Shown here piece by piece: positions 15,950-26,161 of a stretch of DNA of 64,000 nt; the first letter of the stretch is position 1; each line of letters begins with the position of its first letter. The stretch comes from Fodinibius sediminis. GTDB lineage: Bacteria; Bacteroidota; Rhodothermia; Balneolales; Balneolaceae. The notes below the pieces were generated by a model. The model did not search any database. It saw only the letters and a list, made by a program, of their open reading frames with translations, and was not told the DNA's origin. The stretch covers positions 124,001-188,000 of the forward strand of contig NZ_FXTH01000004.1 of the NCBI RefSeq assembly GCF_900182555.1. Direction: 5' to 3'. The position numbers were made by a program, and so were the translations under genes.

Positions 15950-16909
15950 TCAGCCGGCGCCATCCAGGTCAACCTCTTCAAAATCACTGATCTGCTCCAT
16001 ATTGATGCTCAATCGGCCGTCATCACGCACATTGAAAATATTCGAGAAGCGGGCGCCCCATGCTATTTCGGAATATTTGTACGACGAGCGCGTGTGAACC
16101 GTCTGTGAGAAGGTCTCCGCATAGCCGGTAAGCAGGATCAGTATTTCAGCATCTTTCTTGCGCAGCGTCCCGGGCTTTTTGTCCCGCAGCGGACTGCCCT
16201 CGGTGATGGGATGAACAATGGTCCAGTTCAGGGGAAAAAAGGTGACGCTGTCTCGTTCCAGGGGCAGCTCTTCGTACACGCGGCGCCCGTCTTCCATAAA
16301 CGAGAAGATGACCTTGGCTGACAATTCCATCAGCTGGCCCCGCCGCTTGTTGGCTATCCGGAACATCAGCGCCCTGCCCTCCTGGTAGGGGGCCACAACC
16401 GCCTTTTCACTGAAGGCTATCTTGGCGTGCGGCCGGGAAAACCGGGCAAACATAAAGCCCGTGACCAGGGCAAACCCCAGCAAGCCGACAAAAGACTCAA
16501 TCGTAAACAGGATATTAGCGCCCAGCCCGATGGGCGTAAGCTGACCAAATCCCACCGTTGTGAAGGCCTGCACGCTGAAAAAGAAGGCATTGAGAAAAGG
16601 CGACTCCACGCCTGTGACCTGCGTGCCCGCGATAGCATCGGGTCCGAAGAGCAGGTAACCGGCGGCGAAAAGGCCGTTCACCAGCAGGTACGATCCCAGG
16701 GTGACAAGGAAAAATTTGGGCCAGGAAATACGCAGCATGACCTGGTACAGCGTCATCGACTCCCAGAACGAAAGTCCTTCCCTCCTGACGTTAAAACTCC
16801 CGTCCCTGTTCAGCAGGCGATACCTGCTTTCCCTTCCCACCCGGGAGCCGAAGCCCAGGTCCCGGAACTCCCGGCTAATATTCTGTTGGTATTTTTTCCA
16901 ATTCAACAT
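15950..16909 (-). CDS. KirBac-type inward-rectifier potassium channel
   Basis: A 319-residue ion channel. A slide helix with RDGSFNVRREG (36-45) leads into TM1 (about 65-88). The pore helix and selectivity filter read TTVGFGQ, with TVGFG at 118-122, and TM2 is at about 132-155. Residues 165-305 form the immunoglobulin-like cytoplasmic domain of Kir channels. The filter has F at the usual Y position and Q after it, where KirBac1.1 has TVGYGD; some eukaryotic Kir channels also carry F. It would conduct K+ across the inner membrane. It runs convergent to the OsmC gene and lies 72 bases downstream of gcvP on the same strand. Confidence 0.88.
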   Translation of the reverse strand: MLNWKKYQQNISREFRDLGFGSRVGRESRYRLLNRDGSFNVRREGLSFWESMTLYQVMLRISWPKFFLVTLGSYLLVNGLFAAGYLLFGPDAIAGTQVTGVESPFLNAFFFSVQAFTTVGFGQLTPIGLGANILFTIESFVGLLGFALVTGFMFARFSRPHAKIAFSEKAVVAPYQEGRALMFRIANKRRGQLMELSAKVIFSFMEDGRRVYEELPLERDSVTFFPLNWTIVHPITEGSPLRDKKPGTLRKKDAEILILLTGYAETFSQTVHTRSSYKYSEIAWGARFSNIFNVRDDGRLSINMEQISDFEEVDLDGAG

Positions 16910-16981
16910 ATAGCTGTAACTGAAATTACGATCGCTTGTACTATCGGGGCACCACCGAATCCTGTTCCTGCCATCCGGCCG

Positions 16982-19903
16982 CTACTCGACCGCAGCCGGC
17001 TCCTGCCCTTCGCTGTAGGCGTCCACGGGCACGCAGCTGCACATCAGGTTGCGGTCACCATAGGCATCATCAACGCGGCTGACGGCCGGCCAGAACTTGT
17101 CAAACCGGAGATAATCAAGGGGAAATACCGCCTCTTCACGGCTGTAGGGATGCTCCCAGTGCTCTGCCATAACCGTACGCATGGTGTGGGGAGCATTCTT
17201 TAGCGGGTTATCTTCGGGGTCGGCCTGCCCTTCCTCGATGGAGCGTATCTCCTCGCGGATAGCAATCATGGCCTCACAAAAACGGTCCAGTTCCTGCTTC
17301 GACTCACTTTCCGTGGGTTCAATCATCAGCGTGCCCGGAACGGGGAACGACATCGTCGGAGCATGAAAGCCGTAGTCCATCAGTCGCTTCGCCACATCCA
17401 CCGACTCGACGCTGGCCGATTGCTTGAACGGCCGCAGGTCTACGATAAACTCATGGGCGGCCCGGCCATTCGCCCCGGTATACAGGATGGGATAATGATC
17501 CTGGAGGCGATCCTTGAGATAATTGGCATTTAAAATGGCTATTTCCGTAGCCCGGGTGAGTCCTTCATTCCCCATCATCTTGATATAGGCATAGGAGATG
17601 CTGAGGATGCTTGCACTTCCCCAGGGCGCCGCGGAGATGGCCTTGATGGCATGGTCGCCGCCGGTCGTGACGACGGGATTGCCCGGCAAAAAGGGCGCCA
17701 GTTCCCTGGTGGAAGCGATAGGACCCATGCCGGGGCCGCCCCCGCCATGAGGGATACAAAAGGTTTTGTGCAGGTTCAGGTGACAGACATCAGCCCCGAT
17801 CTCGGCCGGGCTCGTAAGGCCCACCTGGGCGTTCATATTGGCCCCGTCCATGTAGACCAGCCCGCCGTGATTATGAATGATCTGGCAGATCTCCTTGATG
17901 TCTTCTTCGAAAACGCCGTGGGTGGAGGGATAGGTTACCATCAGGGCGGCAAGGTCGTCCTTGTGCTCTTCGGTCTTCTCACGGAGATCCTCGAGGTCGA
18001 TATTTCCATGCTCGTCACATTTTGTAACGACCACCTCCATCCCGGCCATAACGGCACTGGCGGGATTCGTGCCGTGGGCTGAATCCGGTACAATAGTCAC
18101 GTTGCGATGATGTTCTCCCCTGTGCCGGTGATAGGCGCGGATGGTCATCAGCCCGGCAAACTCTCCCTGGGCCCCGGAGTTGGGCTGCAGCGAGACGGCC
18201 TCAAAACCGGTGATCGCCTTGAGCTGGTCCTCGAGCTTTTTAAACAGCCTATGATAGCCCTGCGCCTGTTCTTCCGGTACGAAGGGATGAATTTTGCCAA
18301 ACTCGGGCCAGGTCAGGGGTATCATTTCCGAGGTGGCGTTCAGCTTCATCGTGCACGAACCGAGGGAGATCATCGAGTGCACCAGCGAAAGGTCCTTGTT
18401 TTCAAGCTCCTTCATATAGCGAAGCATCTCGTGCTCGGTATGATACAGGTTGAAGACCGGGTGTTCCAGGTAGTCTGAGGTGCGCTGCAGTGCTTCGGGA
18501 AAGTCCATAACCGCCTCCCCGGCCAGCGCATCCACATCCACCGCTCCCTTGTCGGCGTCACCTGTAATCGAGGCAAACAGTGAAAGCAACTGATCCACAT
18601 GGTCAAGATCCTTCGCTTCGTCAAAGGCGATACCCACCGAGGCGTCATCGAAATATCGCAGGTTCACGCCGGCATCCAGGGCGGCCTGCCTCAGTTGCCC
18701 CTGCTGCTCCTCTCCTTCCAGGGAAACCTTCAGCGTGTCAAAATAGAACTCATTCTCAACGGTAAAATCCAGTTTATTCAACCCGGCATGCATGACCTTG
18801 GCCAGGCCGTGCACGCGCTCCCCGATGCGGCGAAGTCCTGCGGGACCGTGGTAGACCCCGTAAAAACCGGCAATGACAGCCAGCAGGACCTGTGCGGTGC
18901 ATATATTGGAGGTTGCTTTCTCCCGGCGGATATGCTGTTCGCGCGTCTGGAGCGCCATCCGGTACACCGGGTTGCCCTCCTTGTCTTTGGTCACGCCAAT
19001 AATTCGTCCCGGAATTTTACGCTTGTACTTCTCGCGCGTTGCAAAATAGCCGGCATGAGGCCCGCCGTATCCCATGGGCACCCCAAATCGCTGGGCGGAA
19101 CCCACCACGGCATCAGCCCCCATTTCGCCGGGCGGGGTCAATACGGTAAGGCTGAGCAGGTCGGCGGCCACAACCACCTGGTTTCCCTCTTCCCGCGCCG
19201 CTTCGATGAAGTTGCTGTAATCCGCCACCGATCCGTCCGTGCCCGGGTACTGCAGCAGGATGCCATAAAGGTCGTCCGCGGCGAGATCCAGTTCGCGGTG
19301 ATCGCCCACTACAACGTCGATATCCAGCGGCTCGGCACGTCCCCTGACCACCTCGATCGTCTGGGGATGGCAGAGGTCCGAAACAAAAAAGGTATGAGCC
19401 TTTTTCCTTTTGCCACCGCGGCGCATGGCATAAAACATCGACATCGCCTCTGCTGCCGCTGTTCCCTCATCCAGCAGGGAGGCATTGGCCAGCTCCCGCC
19501 CGGTCAGATCGGAAACCATCGTCTGGAAATTGATCAGCGCCTCGAGGCGTCCCTGTGCAATCTCCGCCTGGTAGGGCGTATAAGCGGTATACCAGCCGGG
19601 GTTTTCCAGCACGTTGCGCAGAATGACGTTCGGCGTCAGGGTTTCGTGGTACCCCATGCCGATATAGGAGTCAAAAACTTGGTTTTGGGACGCCAGTTCA
19701 CGAAATTCTTCCAGGAACCGGTATTCACTCATCGGCTCCTCAAGCTTCACTTCCCTGGTTAATCGAATATTGGCGGGAACCGTTTCGTCCATTAACTCAT
19801 CCAGTGAAGAGGCTCCTATGGCCGAAAGCATCTCCCTGATCTGATCAGGGTTGGTTCCAATGTGGCGATGCAGAAAGCGCTCTTTATTAAAATTAATGCT
19901 CAT
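16982..19903 (-). CDS. gcvP: Glycine dehydrogenase (decarboxylating), P protein
   Basis: A 973-residue single-chain P protein of the glycine cleavage system. It decarboxylates glycine with PLP and passes the aminomethyl group to the H-protein lipoyl arm. The N-terminus has the typical RHIGTN start, and YIGMGYH lies near 97. The PLP lysine is K713 in [16 protein letters not shown]. Both halves (alpha- and beta-like) are present, so this is the fused form rather than GcvPA/GcvPB. No gcvT or gcvH lies within the window. No glycine riboswitch is recognisable upstream. Confidence 0.96.
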   Translation of the reverse strand: MSINFNKERFLHRHIGTNPDQIREMLSAIGASSLDELMDETVPANIRLTREVKLEEPMSEYRFLEEFRELASQNQVFDSYIGMGYHETLTPNVILRNVLENPGWYTAYTPYQAEIAQGRLEALINFQTMVSDLTGRELANASLLDEGTAAAEAMSMFYAMRRGGKRKKAHTFFVSDLCHPQTIEVVRGRAEPLDIDVVVGDHRELDLAADDLYGILLQYPGTDGSVADYSNFIEAAREEGNQVVVAADLLSLTVLTPPGEMGADAVVGSAQRFGVPMGYGGPHAGYFATREKYKRKIPGRIIGVTKDKEGNPVYRMALQTREQHIRREKATSNICTAQVLLAVIAGFYGVYHGPAGLRRIGERVHGLAKVMHAGLNKLDFTVENEFYFDTLKVSLEGEEQQGQLRQAALDAGVNLRYFDDASVGIAFDEAKDLDHVDQLLSLFASITGDADKGAVDVDALAGEAVMDFPEALQRTSDYLEHPVFNLYHTEHEMLRYMKELENKDLSLVHSMISLGSCTMKLNATSEMIPLTWPEFGKIHPFVPEEQAQGYHRLFKKLEDQLKAITGFEAVSLQPNSGAQGEFAGLMTIRAYHRHRGEHHRNVTIVPDSAHGTNPASAVMAGMEVVVTKCDEHGNIDLEDLREKTEEHKDDLAALMVTYPSTHGVFEEDIKEICQIIHNHGGLVYMDGANMNAQVGLTSPAEIGADVCHLNLHKTFCIPHGGGGPGMGPIASTRELAPFLPGNPVVTTGGDHAIKAISAAPWGSASILSISYAYIKMMGNEGLTRATEIAILNANYLKDRLQDHYPILYTGANGRAAHEFIVDLRPFKQSASVESVDVAKRLMDYGFHAPTMSFPVPGTLMIEPTESESKQELDRFCEAMIAIREEIRSIEEGQADPEDNPLKNAPHTMRTVMAEHWEHPYSREEAVFPLDYLRFDKFWPAVSRVDDAYGDRNLMCSCVPVDAYSEGQEPAAVE

Positions 19904-19975
19904 GTATGCTGAGTTTGATTACAGAATATTATGTCAACAACCGGCGTGAGGCGTATAAAATGTATATTGAATGTC

Positions 19976-20009
19976 CCTTCCGGGGTGCATGTTTTAGAAT
20001 GCAGGAAGG
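19976..20009 (-). promoter_or_regulatory. Nested inverted repeat upstream of gcvP
   Basis: CCTTCC / GGAAGG (19976-19981, 20004-20009) encloses a second stem GCAT / ATGC. It lies about 75 bases upstream of the gcvP start and in the shared region with the divergent gene at 20151. It may be a regulator site. No further function can be read. Confidence 0.35.
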
Positions 20010-20150
20010 TAAGCATTCGATGTTTAAATTAACAGTCATTACCTGCCACAAAAAGCGATTCAGAACTATGTAAAAGATCGCGACAGCCGCTTTTTCCTGC
20101 TCATATATTACTTACTTGCTTTCGTTCACTCTTAAACAACCGGATATCCC

Positions 20151-22157
20151 ATGAATATCATTCAACGTCTTCTTTTCCTGTGCCTCTTTGGGGCTCTGCT
20201 GACGATAACTGCTGCTGCGGCCCATGCCCAGGCAACCGATGATTATAGACTGGTCGTTACGCCCGAAGCCCTAACACTCGAAATTGACGACAGGGTGCAG
20301 CTTTCGGGCCATATCGAAGACCGGGATGGTGCCGTGGTCCGTGATTCGGTCCTCTTTTATTCCTACAACCGCGAGAGCGTCAGCGTCAGCAGCAACGGCC
20401 TGGTGAAGGCCCTTAAGCCGGGCACCTTTCAGCTCCGCGCGGTTGCAGCGGCTCCCAATGAGGAGCGGCTAAGCGTTACCATTCCGGTTGAGGTAACGCG
20501 CCCCCCCATCACCGATATTACCTTCACCGACACGCCCGGCCATCTCTATGAAGGCACCAGGAATGCGATTGACCTCGTCGTGACGGATGCCAAAGGCTTC
20601 AGGCGGGATCCCTCGGAAGTCACTTTTGTCAGCTCAGATTCCTCCATTGCATCCATGGATGACTGGGGCCGGTTGTATGCCCTGAAAGCCGGCACTGTTC
20701 GCCTGACTGCCCGGGCCGGAGAAGCGGCAGCCAGCTGGGAGGTCGAGGTTCGGCCCAATCCCACCGCAATGCTCGAACTGACCCACCATGCAAACGATGC
20801 CCGCACCGGGGATGTCATCCGGTTCATCGCCCGCCCGCGCAAGGCGTCCGGGGATATTGTCCAGGACATACCGATTGACTTCTCCTTCACGGCCCATCCG
20901 GGCAACGAACCGGCCGAAGGGGCCCGGGCGCAGATTGCAGAAGACGGCCGTTTTGTGGCCAACAAAGCCGGACTTTACACCGTCGTGGCACGGGCCGGGA
21001 ACGTCGCGGCTGAGCAGACCATCCGTGTTGACGCCCGCAACATTCAAAAAGACCTCAGGATTGCCGGGCACGGGCTGGTGAACGAGGTGCATACTTCCGA
21101 CCTCTGGGTGTGGGAGGGAATCGACGGAAGGGACTATGCCGTAACCGGCACCTGGGGCGGCAATGGGGAAGCCTATTTCTGGGACGTCACGAACCCCTCC
21201 CGCATGACGATCATCGATACGGTTACCGTTGATGCCCGCACCGTCAATGATGTTAAAATTTCTGACGACGGACGTATCGGCGTTATTACGCGCGAGGGGG
21301 CCTCGGACCGTAAAAACGGTATTGTTATCCTGGATGTGCGTGATCCCCACAATGTTGAAGTCATCACCGAGTACACCGACGGACTCACCGGCGGCGTGCA
21401 CAACGCCTTCATCTATGAAGACCATGTTTTTGCGGTCAATAACGGTCGCCGGTACGATATTATCGATATCAGCAACCCCCGGCAGCCCGAAACAGTGGGC
21501 CGTTTTGAACTCGATACGCCGGGCCATGCCATTCATGATGTATGGGTTGAAAACGGTATTGCTTATTCCTCCAACTGGGATGACGGGGTCGTTGCAGTTG
21601 ATGTGGGCAGCACTCCGGCAGCCGATTCCCCGGAACACCATGATATCGGGGCCGGATCGTTCAGCAACCCGGTCAAGCTGGGCAGTTACGCCTACCCCAA
21701 TGGATGGAATCACGCCGCCTTTCCGTTCAAGAGCCGATCCACCGGAGATTTTTATGTCGTTGCCGGTGATGAGGCCTTCCCCAACGGACTTTACGTCAAA
21801 GACAAGCCGACGGTTCCCGCCGGGTGGATTCACTTTATAAAATTTGAAGGCGGATGGGACAACCCGCGGGAAGTGGCACGCTACCAGGTGCCGGAGGCAG
21901 GGACGCATAATTTCTGGGTCAAGGGCGATAAACTTTATGTCGCCTATTACAATGCGGGACTTCGCGTTGTCGACATTTCCGGTGAGCTGATGGGCAACCT
22001 CTACGAGCAGGGGCGAGAGATTGCCCGGTTCCTGCCGACCCACCACAACGGCCGCATCCCCAACGCCCCTATGAGCTGGGGTCCACAGCCGCATAAAGAG
22101 CATATTTTTGTTTCCGACTGGAATTCGGGGATCTGGGCCCTCGAAATTCAAGATTAA
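20151..22157 (+). CDS. Exported Ig-like (Big2) and LVIVD-repeat beta-propeller protein
   Basis: A 668-residue secreted protein. A signal peptide ends at AHAQ (about residue 26). Residues 30-190 contain two bacterial Ig-like (Big_2) domains, with V-x-S-x-x-x-V-x-S-x-x-G-x-V/L type strands followed by K/L-A/P-G-T. A third Ig-like segment runs to about 290. From about 300 to the end there are LVIVD-type propeller blades, each ending in a V-D/I-I-D-I-S core (IIDISNPRQPETVGRF, RVVDISGEL). No catalytic residues are evident. It is followed after 31 bases by another propeller gene, so a joint surface or periplasmic role is likely. The divergent position to gcvP suggests its own promoter in 19904-20150. 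Confidence 0.82.
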   Translation: MNIIQRLLFLCLFGALLTITAAAAHAQATDDYRLVVTPEALTLEIDDRVQLSGHIEDRDGAVVRDSVLFYSYNRESVSVSSNGLVKALKPGTFQLRAVAAAPNEERLSVTIPVEVTRPPITDITFTDTPGHLYEGTRNAIDLVVTDAKGFRRDPSEVTFVSSDSSIASMDDWGRLYALKAGTVRLTARAGEAAASWEVEVRPNPTAMLELTHHANDARTGDVIRFIARPRKASGDIVQDIPIDFSFTAHPGNEPAEGARAQIAEDGRFVANKAGLYTVVARAGNVAAEQTIRVDARNIQKDLRIAGHGLVNEVHTSDLWVWEGIDGRDYAVTGTWGGNGEAYFWDVTNPSRMTIIDTVTVDARTVNDVKISDDGRIGVITREGASDRKNGIVILDVRDPHNVEVITEYTDGLTGGVHNAFIYEDHVFAVNNGRRYDIIDISNPRQPETVGRFELDTPGHAIHDVWVENGIAYSSNWDDGVVAVDVGSTPAADSPEHHDIGAGSFSNPVKLGSYAYPNGWNHAAFPFKSRSTGDFYVVAGDEAFPNGLYVKDKPTVPAGWIHFIKFEGGWDNPREVARYQVPEAGTHNFWVKGDKLYVAYYNAGLRVVDISGELMGNLYEQGREIARFLPTHHNGRIPNAPMSWGPQPHKEHIFVSDWNSGIWALEIQD

Positions 22158-22188
22158 TTGTCAGCATAATCCAACCGTTGATTCTCCA

Positions 22189-23289
22189 ATGATACCCCGC
22201 ATAAAACACTTTTTGCTGTTTGCCTCCCTATGGATTGCTGCAGCCGTCCAGCATGCCGCCGCGCAGACCCATCACCTGTATGTGGCCGCAGAATCGGAAG
22301 ACAAGGTATACCAGATTTCCTTCGATGCCCAGACCCGCGAAACGGCCGTCCGCGACGTCATAACCGTGGGCCAGTATCCCACGGAGAATGAAGGGCCGCA
22401 CGGCATCAACATAGGCCTCAACGGGAAATACTGGTACCTGTCCATTGCCCATGGCAACCCCTATGGCTGGCTGTATAAGTTTAGGACCGGCACCAACGAG
22501 TTCATCGCCCGCACGGAACTGGGAATGTTCCCGGCCAGCCTGGAGGCCTCTGCTGCCACCGGGCTGCTGTACGTGGTGAATTTTAACCTCCACGGCGACA
22601 TGGAACCCAGCATGGTTTCCGTTGTGGATCCCGGGGCCATGACCGTGGTCGCGGAGATAACGACCGGCATCATGCCCCACGGCTCACGCATCAGCTGTGA
22701 CGGCAGGCACCAGTACCATGTATCGATGATGACAGACGAGCTCATCGAAGTAAATACAGCAGCCATGAAAATCAGCCGCCGTCTTTCTGTGACGCCGCCG
22801 CGATCCCGAACCGCCCCCTCCGGCCCCAGTGAAACACCGGTGAAGTCCCCGGCCGCCAAGCCTACCTGGGCCGACCCCCACCCCGCCGCGAAGCTGGTCT
22901 ATGTTGCCAACAACAAATCGAACGAAGTTGTGGAGGTTGACACGGACAGCTGGTCAGTACGCCGCCGTTTCAAGACCGGCTCGGGTCCGTATAACCTGGA
23001 GGTGAGCCCCAATGGAAAATGGATGGTTGTCAGCTATAAAGGAGAGGGTAGCACGGGCGTGTGGAACCTGCAAACCGGCAGGGAAGCCGCAAAAATTGCT
23101 AACAGCCGCTCCATTCCGCACGGGGTGACTATATCACCTGACAGCCGATATGCGTTTGTCTCTGTTGAAGGGATCGGCGGCGAAGCAGGATCGGTGGATG
23201 TCATCGATCTGGAACAGATGGAGCGCGTGGCCGTGCTTGAAGTCGGCAAACAGGCCGGCGGTATTATCTACTGGAAGACAACCGATTGA
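22189..23289 (+). CDS. Exported YncE-like beta-propeller protein
   Basis: A 366-residue exported propeller. The signal peptide KHFLLFASLWIAAAVQHAAAQ is visible from the ATG at 22189, 31 bases after the previous stop. Blades show the YVTN/YncE pattern: LYVAAESEDKVYQISF, LVYVANNKSNEVVEVDTDSW and YAFVSVEGIGG...VDVIDLEQ. Residues about 205-235 are a proline- and serine-rich insert that breaks the repeat. No enzyme motif was found. It forms a pair with the LVIVD protein and probably shares its promoter. Confidence 0.8.
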   Translation: MIPRIKHFLLFASLWIAAAVQHAAAQTHHLYVAAESEDKVYQISFDAQTRETAVRDVITVGQYPTENEGPHGINIGLNGKYWYLSIAHGNPYGWLYKFRTGTNEFIARTELGMFPASLEASAATGLLYVVNFNLHGDMEPSMVSVVDPGAMTVVAEITTGIMPHGSRISCDGRHQYHVSMMTDELIEVNTAAMKISRRLSVTPPRSRTAPSGPSETPVKSPAAKPTWADPHPAAKLVYVANNKSNEVVEVDTDSWSVRRRFKTGSGPYNLEVSPNGKWMVVSYKGEGSTGVWNLQTGREAAKIANSRSIPHGVTISPDSRYAFVSVEGIGGEAGSVDVIDLEQMERVAVLEVGKQAGGIIYWKTTD

Positions 23290-23398
23290 CCAAAAGCAGA
23301 GTATAGACGAACAGGCGACCGGACCGTGTACCTGTAAGCGCCAGGCAGCTCCCCGATGTATTCAATATTCTATTTTTAGTCTTGACTAATTTTATATT

Positions 23399-23412
23399 TT
23401 GATTTAGATCAA
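23399..23412. promoter_or_regulatory. Perfect FNR/CRP-type palindrome
   Basis: TTGATTTAGATCAA matches the FNR-family consensus TTGAT-N4-ATCAA at all ten defined positions. It lies 31 bases before the annotated ATG of the ZIP transporter gene (23443), in a locally AT-rich promoter region. A control site for a CRP/FNR-family regulator is inferred. Confidence 0.6.
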
Positions 23413-23442
23413 GATTTCTTATTCTATGTGTGACGCAACCAC

Positions 23443-24303
23443 ATGCAAACAAGTTTTTTATACATGATGCCATTAGCTGAGCTCAAGGATTTCTTTTTTG
23501 GATTGGGACCGATAACCCAAAGCCTGTTCGGGGGGCTGTTCACCTACACGCTTACCGCCCTTGGGGCGGCCCTTGTTTTCTTCACCCGGGCAATCAATTA
23601 CAAGCTGCTGGATGCCATGATGGGCTTTGCGGCCGGCGTAATGATTGCCGCCAGTTTCTGGTCGCTGCTGGTCCCCTCCATAGACATGGCCGCCGCGCAG
23701 GGGGTGGTGGAATGGCTGCCGGCGGTTGTCGGCTTTCTGTGCGGGGGTATTTTCCTTCGTATCTGCGATGCCTATCTCCCCCACCTTCACATTGGCCTGC
23801 CGGTTGAGGAGGCCGAGGGTATGCCAACCAGCTGGCGACGCGCCACGCTCCTTGTATTAGCCATCACCCTGCACAACATCCCCGAAGGCCTTGCCATAGG
23901 AGTCCTCTTCGGGGCCGCAGCCTCAGGCATTGAGGCAGCGGGCGGGGCCACCGTGATGGGCGCCATCACGCTGGCCATCGGGATCGGCATTCAGAATTTT
24001 CCGGAGGGCACGGCTGTTTCCATGCCTCTTCGCCGGGAGGGGCTCTCCGTCGGCAAGAGCTTCTGGTACGGGCAGCTGTCGGGCATCGTCGAACCGATCT
24101 CCGCTGTCATCGGGGCCGCGGCCGTCTTGATGGTACAGCCGCTGCTGCCCTATGCCCTGGCCTTTGCAGCCGGAGCTATGATCTATGTGGTGGTGGAGGA
24201 ACTCATCCCCGAGTCGCAGCTTCGGGGAAATACCGATATTGCTACCCTGGGTACCATGCTGGGATTCAGCATCATGATGATCCTGGATGTGGCGCTGGGG
24301 TGA
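23443..24303 (+). CDS. ZIP family metal transporter
   Basis: A 286-residue membrane protein of the ZIP (Zn/Fe import) family, with about eight hydrophobic segments. The metal-path motifs are [17 protein letters not shown] (TM4, with H, N, P, E) and [18 protein letters not shown] (TM5). The HNIPEG / NFPEG pair is diagnostic. The histidine-bearing loop ([15 protein letters not shown]) is present but short. It probably brings in zinc, iron or manganese across the inner membrane. The start is uncertain: ATGs at 23443, 23464 and 23467 are all possible and none has a clear ribosome-binding site. An FNR-like palindrome lies upstream. Confidence 0.87.
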   Translation: MQTSFLYMMPLAELKDFFFGLGPITQSLFGGLFTYTLTALGAALVFFTRAINYKLLDAMMGFAAGVMIAASFWSLLVPSIDMAAAQGVVEWLPAVVGFLCGGIFLRICDAYLPHLHIGLPVEEAEGMPTSWRRATLLVLAITLHNIPEGLAIGVLFGAAASGIEAAGGATVMGAITLAIGIGIQNFPEGTAVSMPLRREGLSVGKSFWYGQLSGIVEPISAVIGAAAVLMVQPLLPYALAFAAGAMIYVVVEELIPESQLRGNTDIATLGTMLGFSIMMILDVALG

Positions 24304-24402
24304 TTATAAAAAACCGCCGCTCTTTGTGAGAATTTATTTTCTTTCGGTTCAGTATTTTGGTTTCTTGCAATTTTAAGACGAATCGTAGCTTCATTTTCTA
24401 TT

Positions 24403-25491
24403 ATGTCTCCAACCAGGATCTCGTTTAAAAGCAAGGAAAGAAAAGGTTTCGCCCGGGAGTTAAAACATGAAGTAAACAGCTACTTCAGGGAAAACAACAT
24501 ATCGAAGCATGCAGACCATCGAATGGTCCTGAAGACCGTAGTCCTGCTCACGCTTTACTTTGGATCCTATGGACTCATTATCAGCAATAGTTTTGGGCTG
24601 TGGGGGATGGCTTTTCTCTGCTTTGTTATGGGAATCGGGATGGCCGGAATCGGCTTTTCTGTCTCTCATGATGCCCTGCACGGAGCCTATTCTTCCAACA
24701 AGTACATCAATCAATTCCTGGGCTATACCTTTGATCTGCTGGGAGCCAACGGATACATATGGAAAATCACCCATAATATTATCCATCATACCTATACCAA
24801 TATCTATGAGCATGATGAGGATCTGGAAGTAGCTGAATTTATCCGGCTCTCGCCCAATGCAGAACACAAGCCCATTCACAGAATTCAGCATATCCTGGCC
24901 TTCATAGCCTACGGTTTTGCCACCCTATTCTGGGTTTTTATCAAGGACTACAAATATTTTTTCCAGTCCAGCCTGGGTCCTTATGAAGACAAATCACATC
25001 CGCTCTCAGAGTGGGTCACGCTTATTCTGACGAAGCTGATCTATTATGGCTATATACTCGTGCTCCCCTATATGCTGCTTCCTGTAACCTGGTGGCAGAT
25101 CGCTATTGGATTCTTCATTCTCCATTTCACGGCCGGTATTATTCTGGGAGTCGTCTTTCAGCTGGCACATGTTGTGGAGGGAACCGAACACCCTACGGAA
25201 AACGAAGAGGGTAATATTGAAAATACGTGGATGATTCACCAGCTGGAAACCACCTCCGATTTCGCTCACGAGAACAAATTGCTCTGCTGGTACATCGGCG
25301 GACTTAACTACCAGATTGAACATCATCTTTTTCCCAAAGTATGCAGCATCCACTACCCGGCCATAAGCTCCATCGTGCGATCCATGGCAGAGAAGTATGA
25401 CATTCCCTACAATTATCATCCCACCCTGGGTGCCGCCATTGCATCCCACTACCATACGCTTCAACAATTCGGCAGGCCGGCGGCTGACTGA
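24403..25491 (+). CDS. Front-end type fatty acid desaturase
   Basis: A 362-residue membrane di-iron desaturase. The three histidine boxes are SHDALHG, HNIIHHTYTN and NYQIEHHLFP. The glutamine before the last HH (QxxHH) is the mark of front-end (delta-5/6) and sphingolipid desaturases rather than delta-9 enzymes. The N-terminal cytochrome b5 domain common in eukaryotic front-end enzymes is absent, so electrons must come from a separate ferredoxin or cytochrome. Four membrane segments flank the boxes. The substrate could be acyl-CoA, phospholipid-bound acyl chains or another lipid. The gene stands alone. Confidence 0.88.
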   Translation: MSPTRISFKSKERKGFARELKHEVNSYFRENNISKHADHRMVLKTVVLLTLYFGSYGLIISNSFGLWGMAFLCFVMGIGMAGIGFSVSHDALHGAYSSNKYINQFLGYTFDLLGANGYIWKITHNIIHHTYTNIYEHDEDLEVAEFIRLSPNAEHKPIHRIQHILAFIAYGFATLFWVFIKDYKYFFQSSLGPYEDKSHPLSEWVTLILTKLIYYGYILVLPYMLLPVTWWQIAIGFFILHFTAGIILGVVFQLAHVVEGTEHPTENEEGNIENTWMIHQLETTSDFAHENKLLCWYIGGLNYQIEHHLFPKVCSIHYPAISSIVRSMAEKYDIPYNYHPTLGAAIASHYHTLQQFGRPAAD

Positions 25492-25628
25492 CGCATATTA
25501 CCTGTGCACTGGTCGGTTTTCAAACAGTAGTAACAAGATCGGGTAGCAAAAAAGTAATTCTTCTATTACCTTGGTTATAAGGATTCAGGTTGAACAACCA
25601 GAATAAGTTCATAACAACAGGGGAGCAT

Positions 25629-26105
25629 ATGATGGAAGCAAATCTTCTCATAGCAGCACTCTCAGGTTTCATAGGCGCTGTCATTCTAACCCTTCTGATC
25701 TATGTCGTCAAGCTGGCCGGGCAGAATCTGGATATCCCCTATCTCATCGGCTCCCGGTTTGTGGATATTGACAACCGCAGGAAAGTGTATACGGTGGGCG
25801 TAACCCTGCACCTTCTTATCGGGGCCGGCTGGGGCATTCTCTACGTCATCCTGCTCACAGCGATGGCCGTGACGCCCAACTGGCCGGCCGGCATACTCTG
25901 GGGGTTCGCACACGGTATTTTTATCGGTTCCATGATGGGCATTCTGGCTGACACTCACCCGGCCATCGGAAAGGGCAAAGCCATTCCCGATCCCGGTATC
26001 ATGGGTCAGTCATGGGGGCCCCTGGTGCCCTATTATGTACTGGGATTTCATATCATTTACGGGGCCGGCACACTCGCAATTTATCACTATCTCGTTTTCG
26101 GGTGA
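25629..26105 (+). CDS. Four-TM membrane protein of unknown function
   Basis: A 158-residue protein, with starts at 25629 or 25632 behind GGGAG, and four clear hydrophobic segments: about 5-28, 58-80, 88-107 and 133-155. Glycine-rich packing patterns (GAGWGILYV, WGFAHGIFIGSMMG) are notable. The loop DTHPAIGKGKAIPDPGIMGQSWGPLVPY is hydrophilic. I do not recognise the family. It is followed 56 bases later by a 66-residue soluble protein gene. Confidence 0.65.
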   Translation: MMEANLLIAALSGFIGAVILTLLIYVVKLAGQNLDIPYLIGSRFVDIDNRRKVYTVGVTLHLLIGAGWGILYVILLTAMAVTPNWPAGILWGFAHGIFIGSMMGILADTHPAIGKGKAIPDPGIMGQSWGPLVPYYVLGFHIIYGAGTLAIYHYLVFG

Positions 26106-26161
26106 GATCCTTCACCAGAAGCACCCTGACAAACAACCGCCAAATTCAAACCAATCGCACG

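Noticed and set aside
19904-20150. Possible glycine riboswitch ahead of gcvP
   Set aside because: The conserved tandem aptamer core could not be found; only simple inverted repeats are present.
20634-22151. A 505-codon minus-strand frame
   Set aside because: Antisense shadow of the LVIVD propeller gene; low-complexity sequence.
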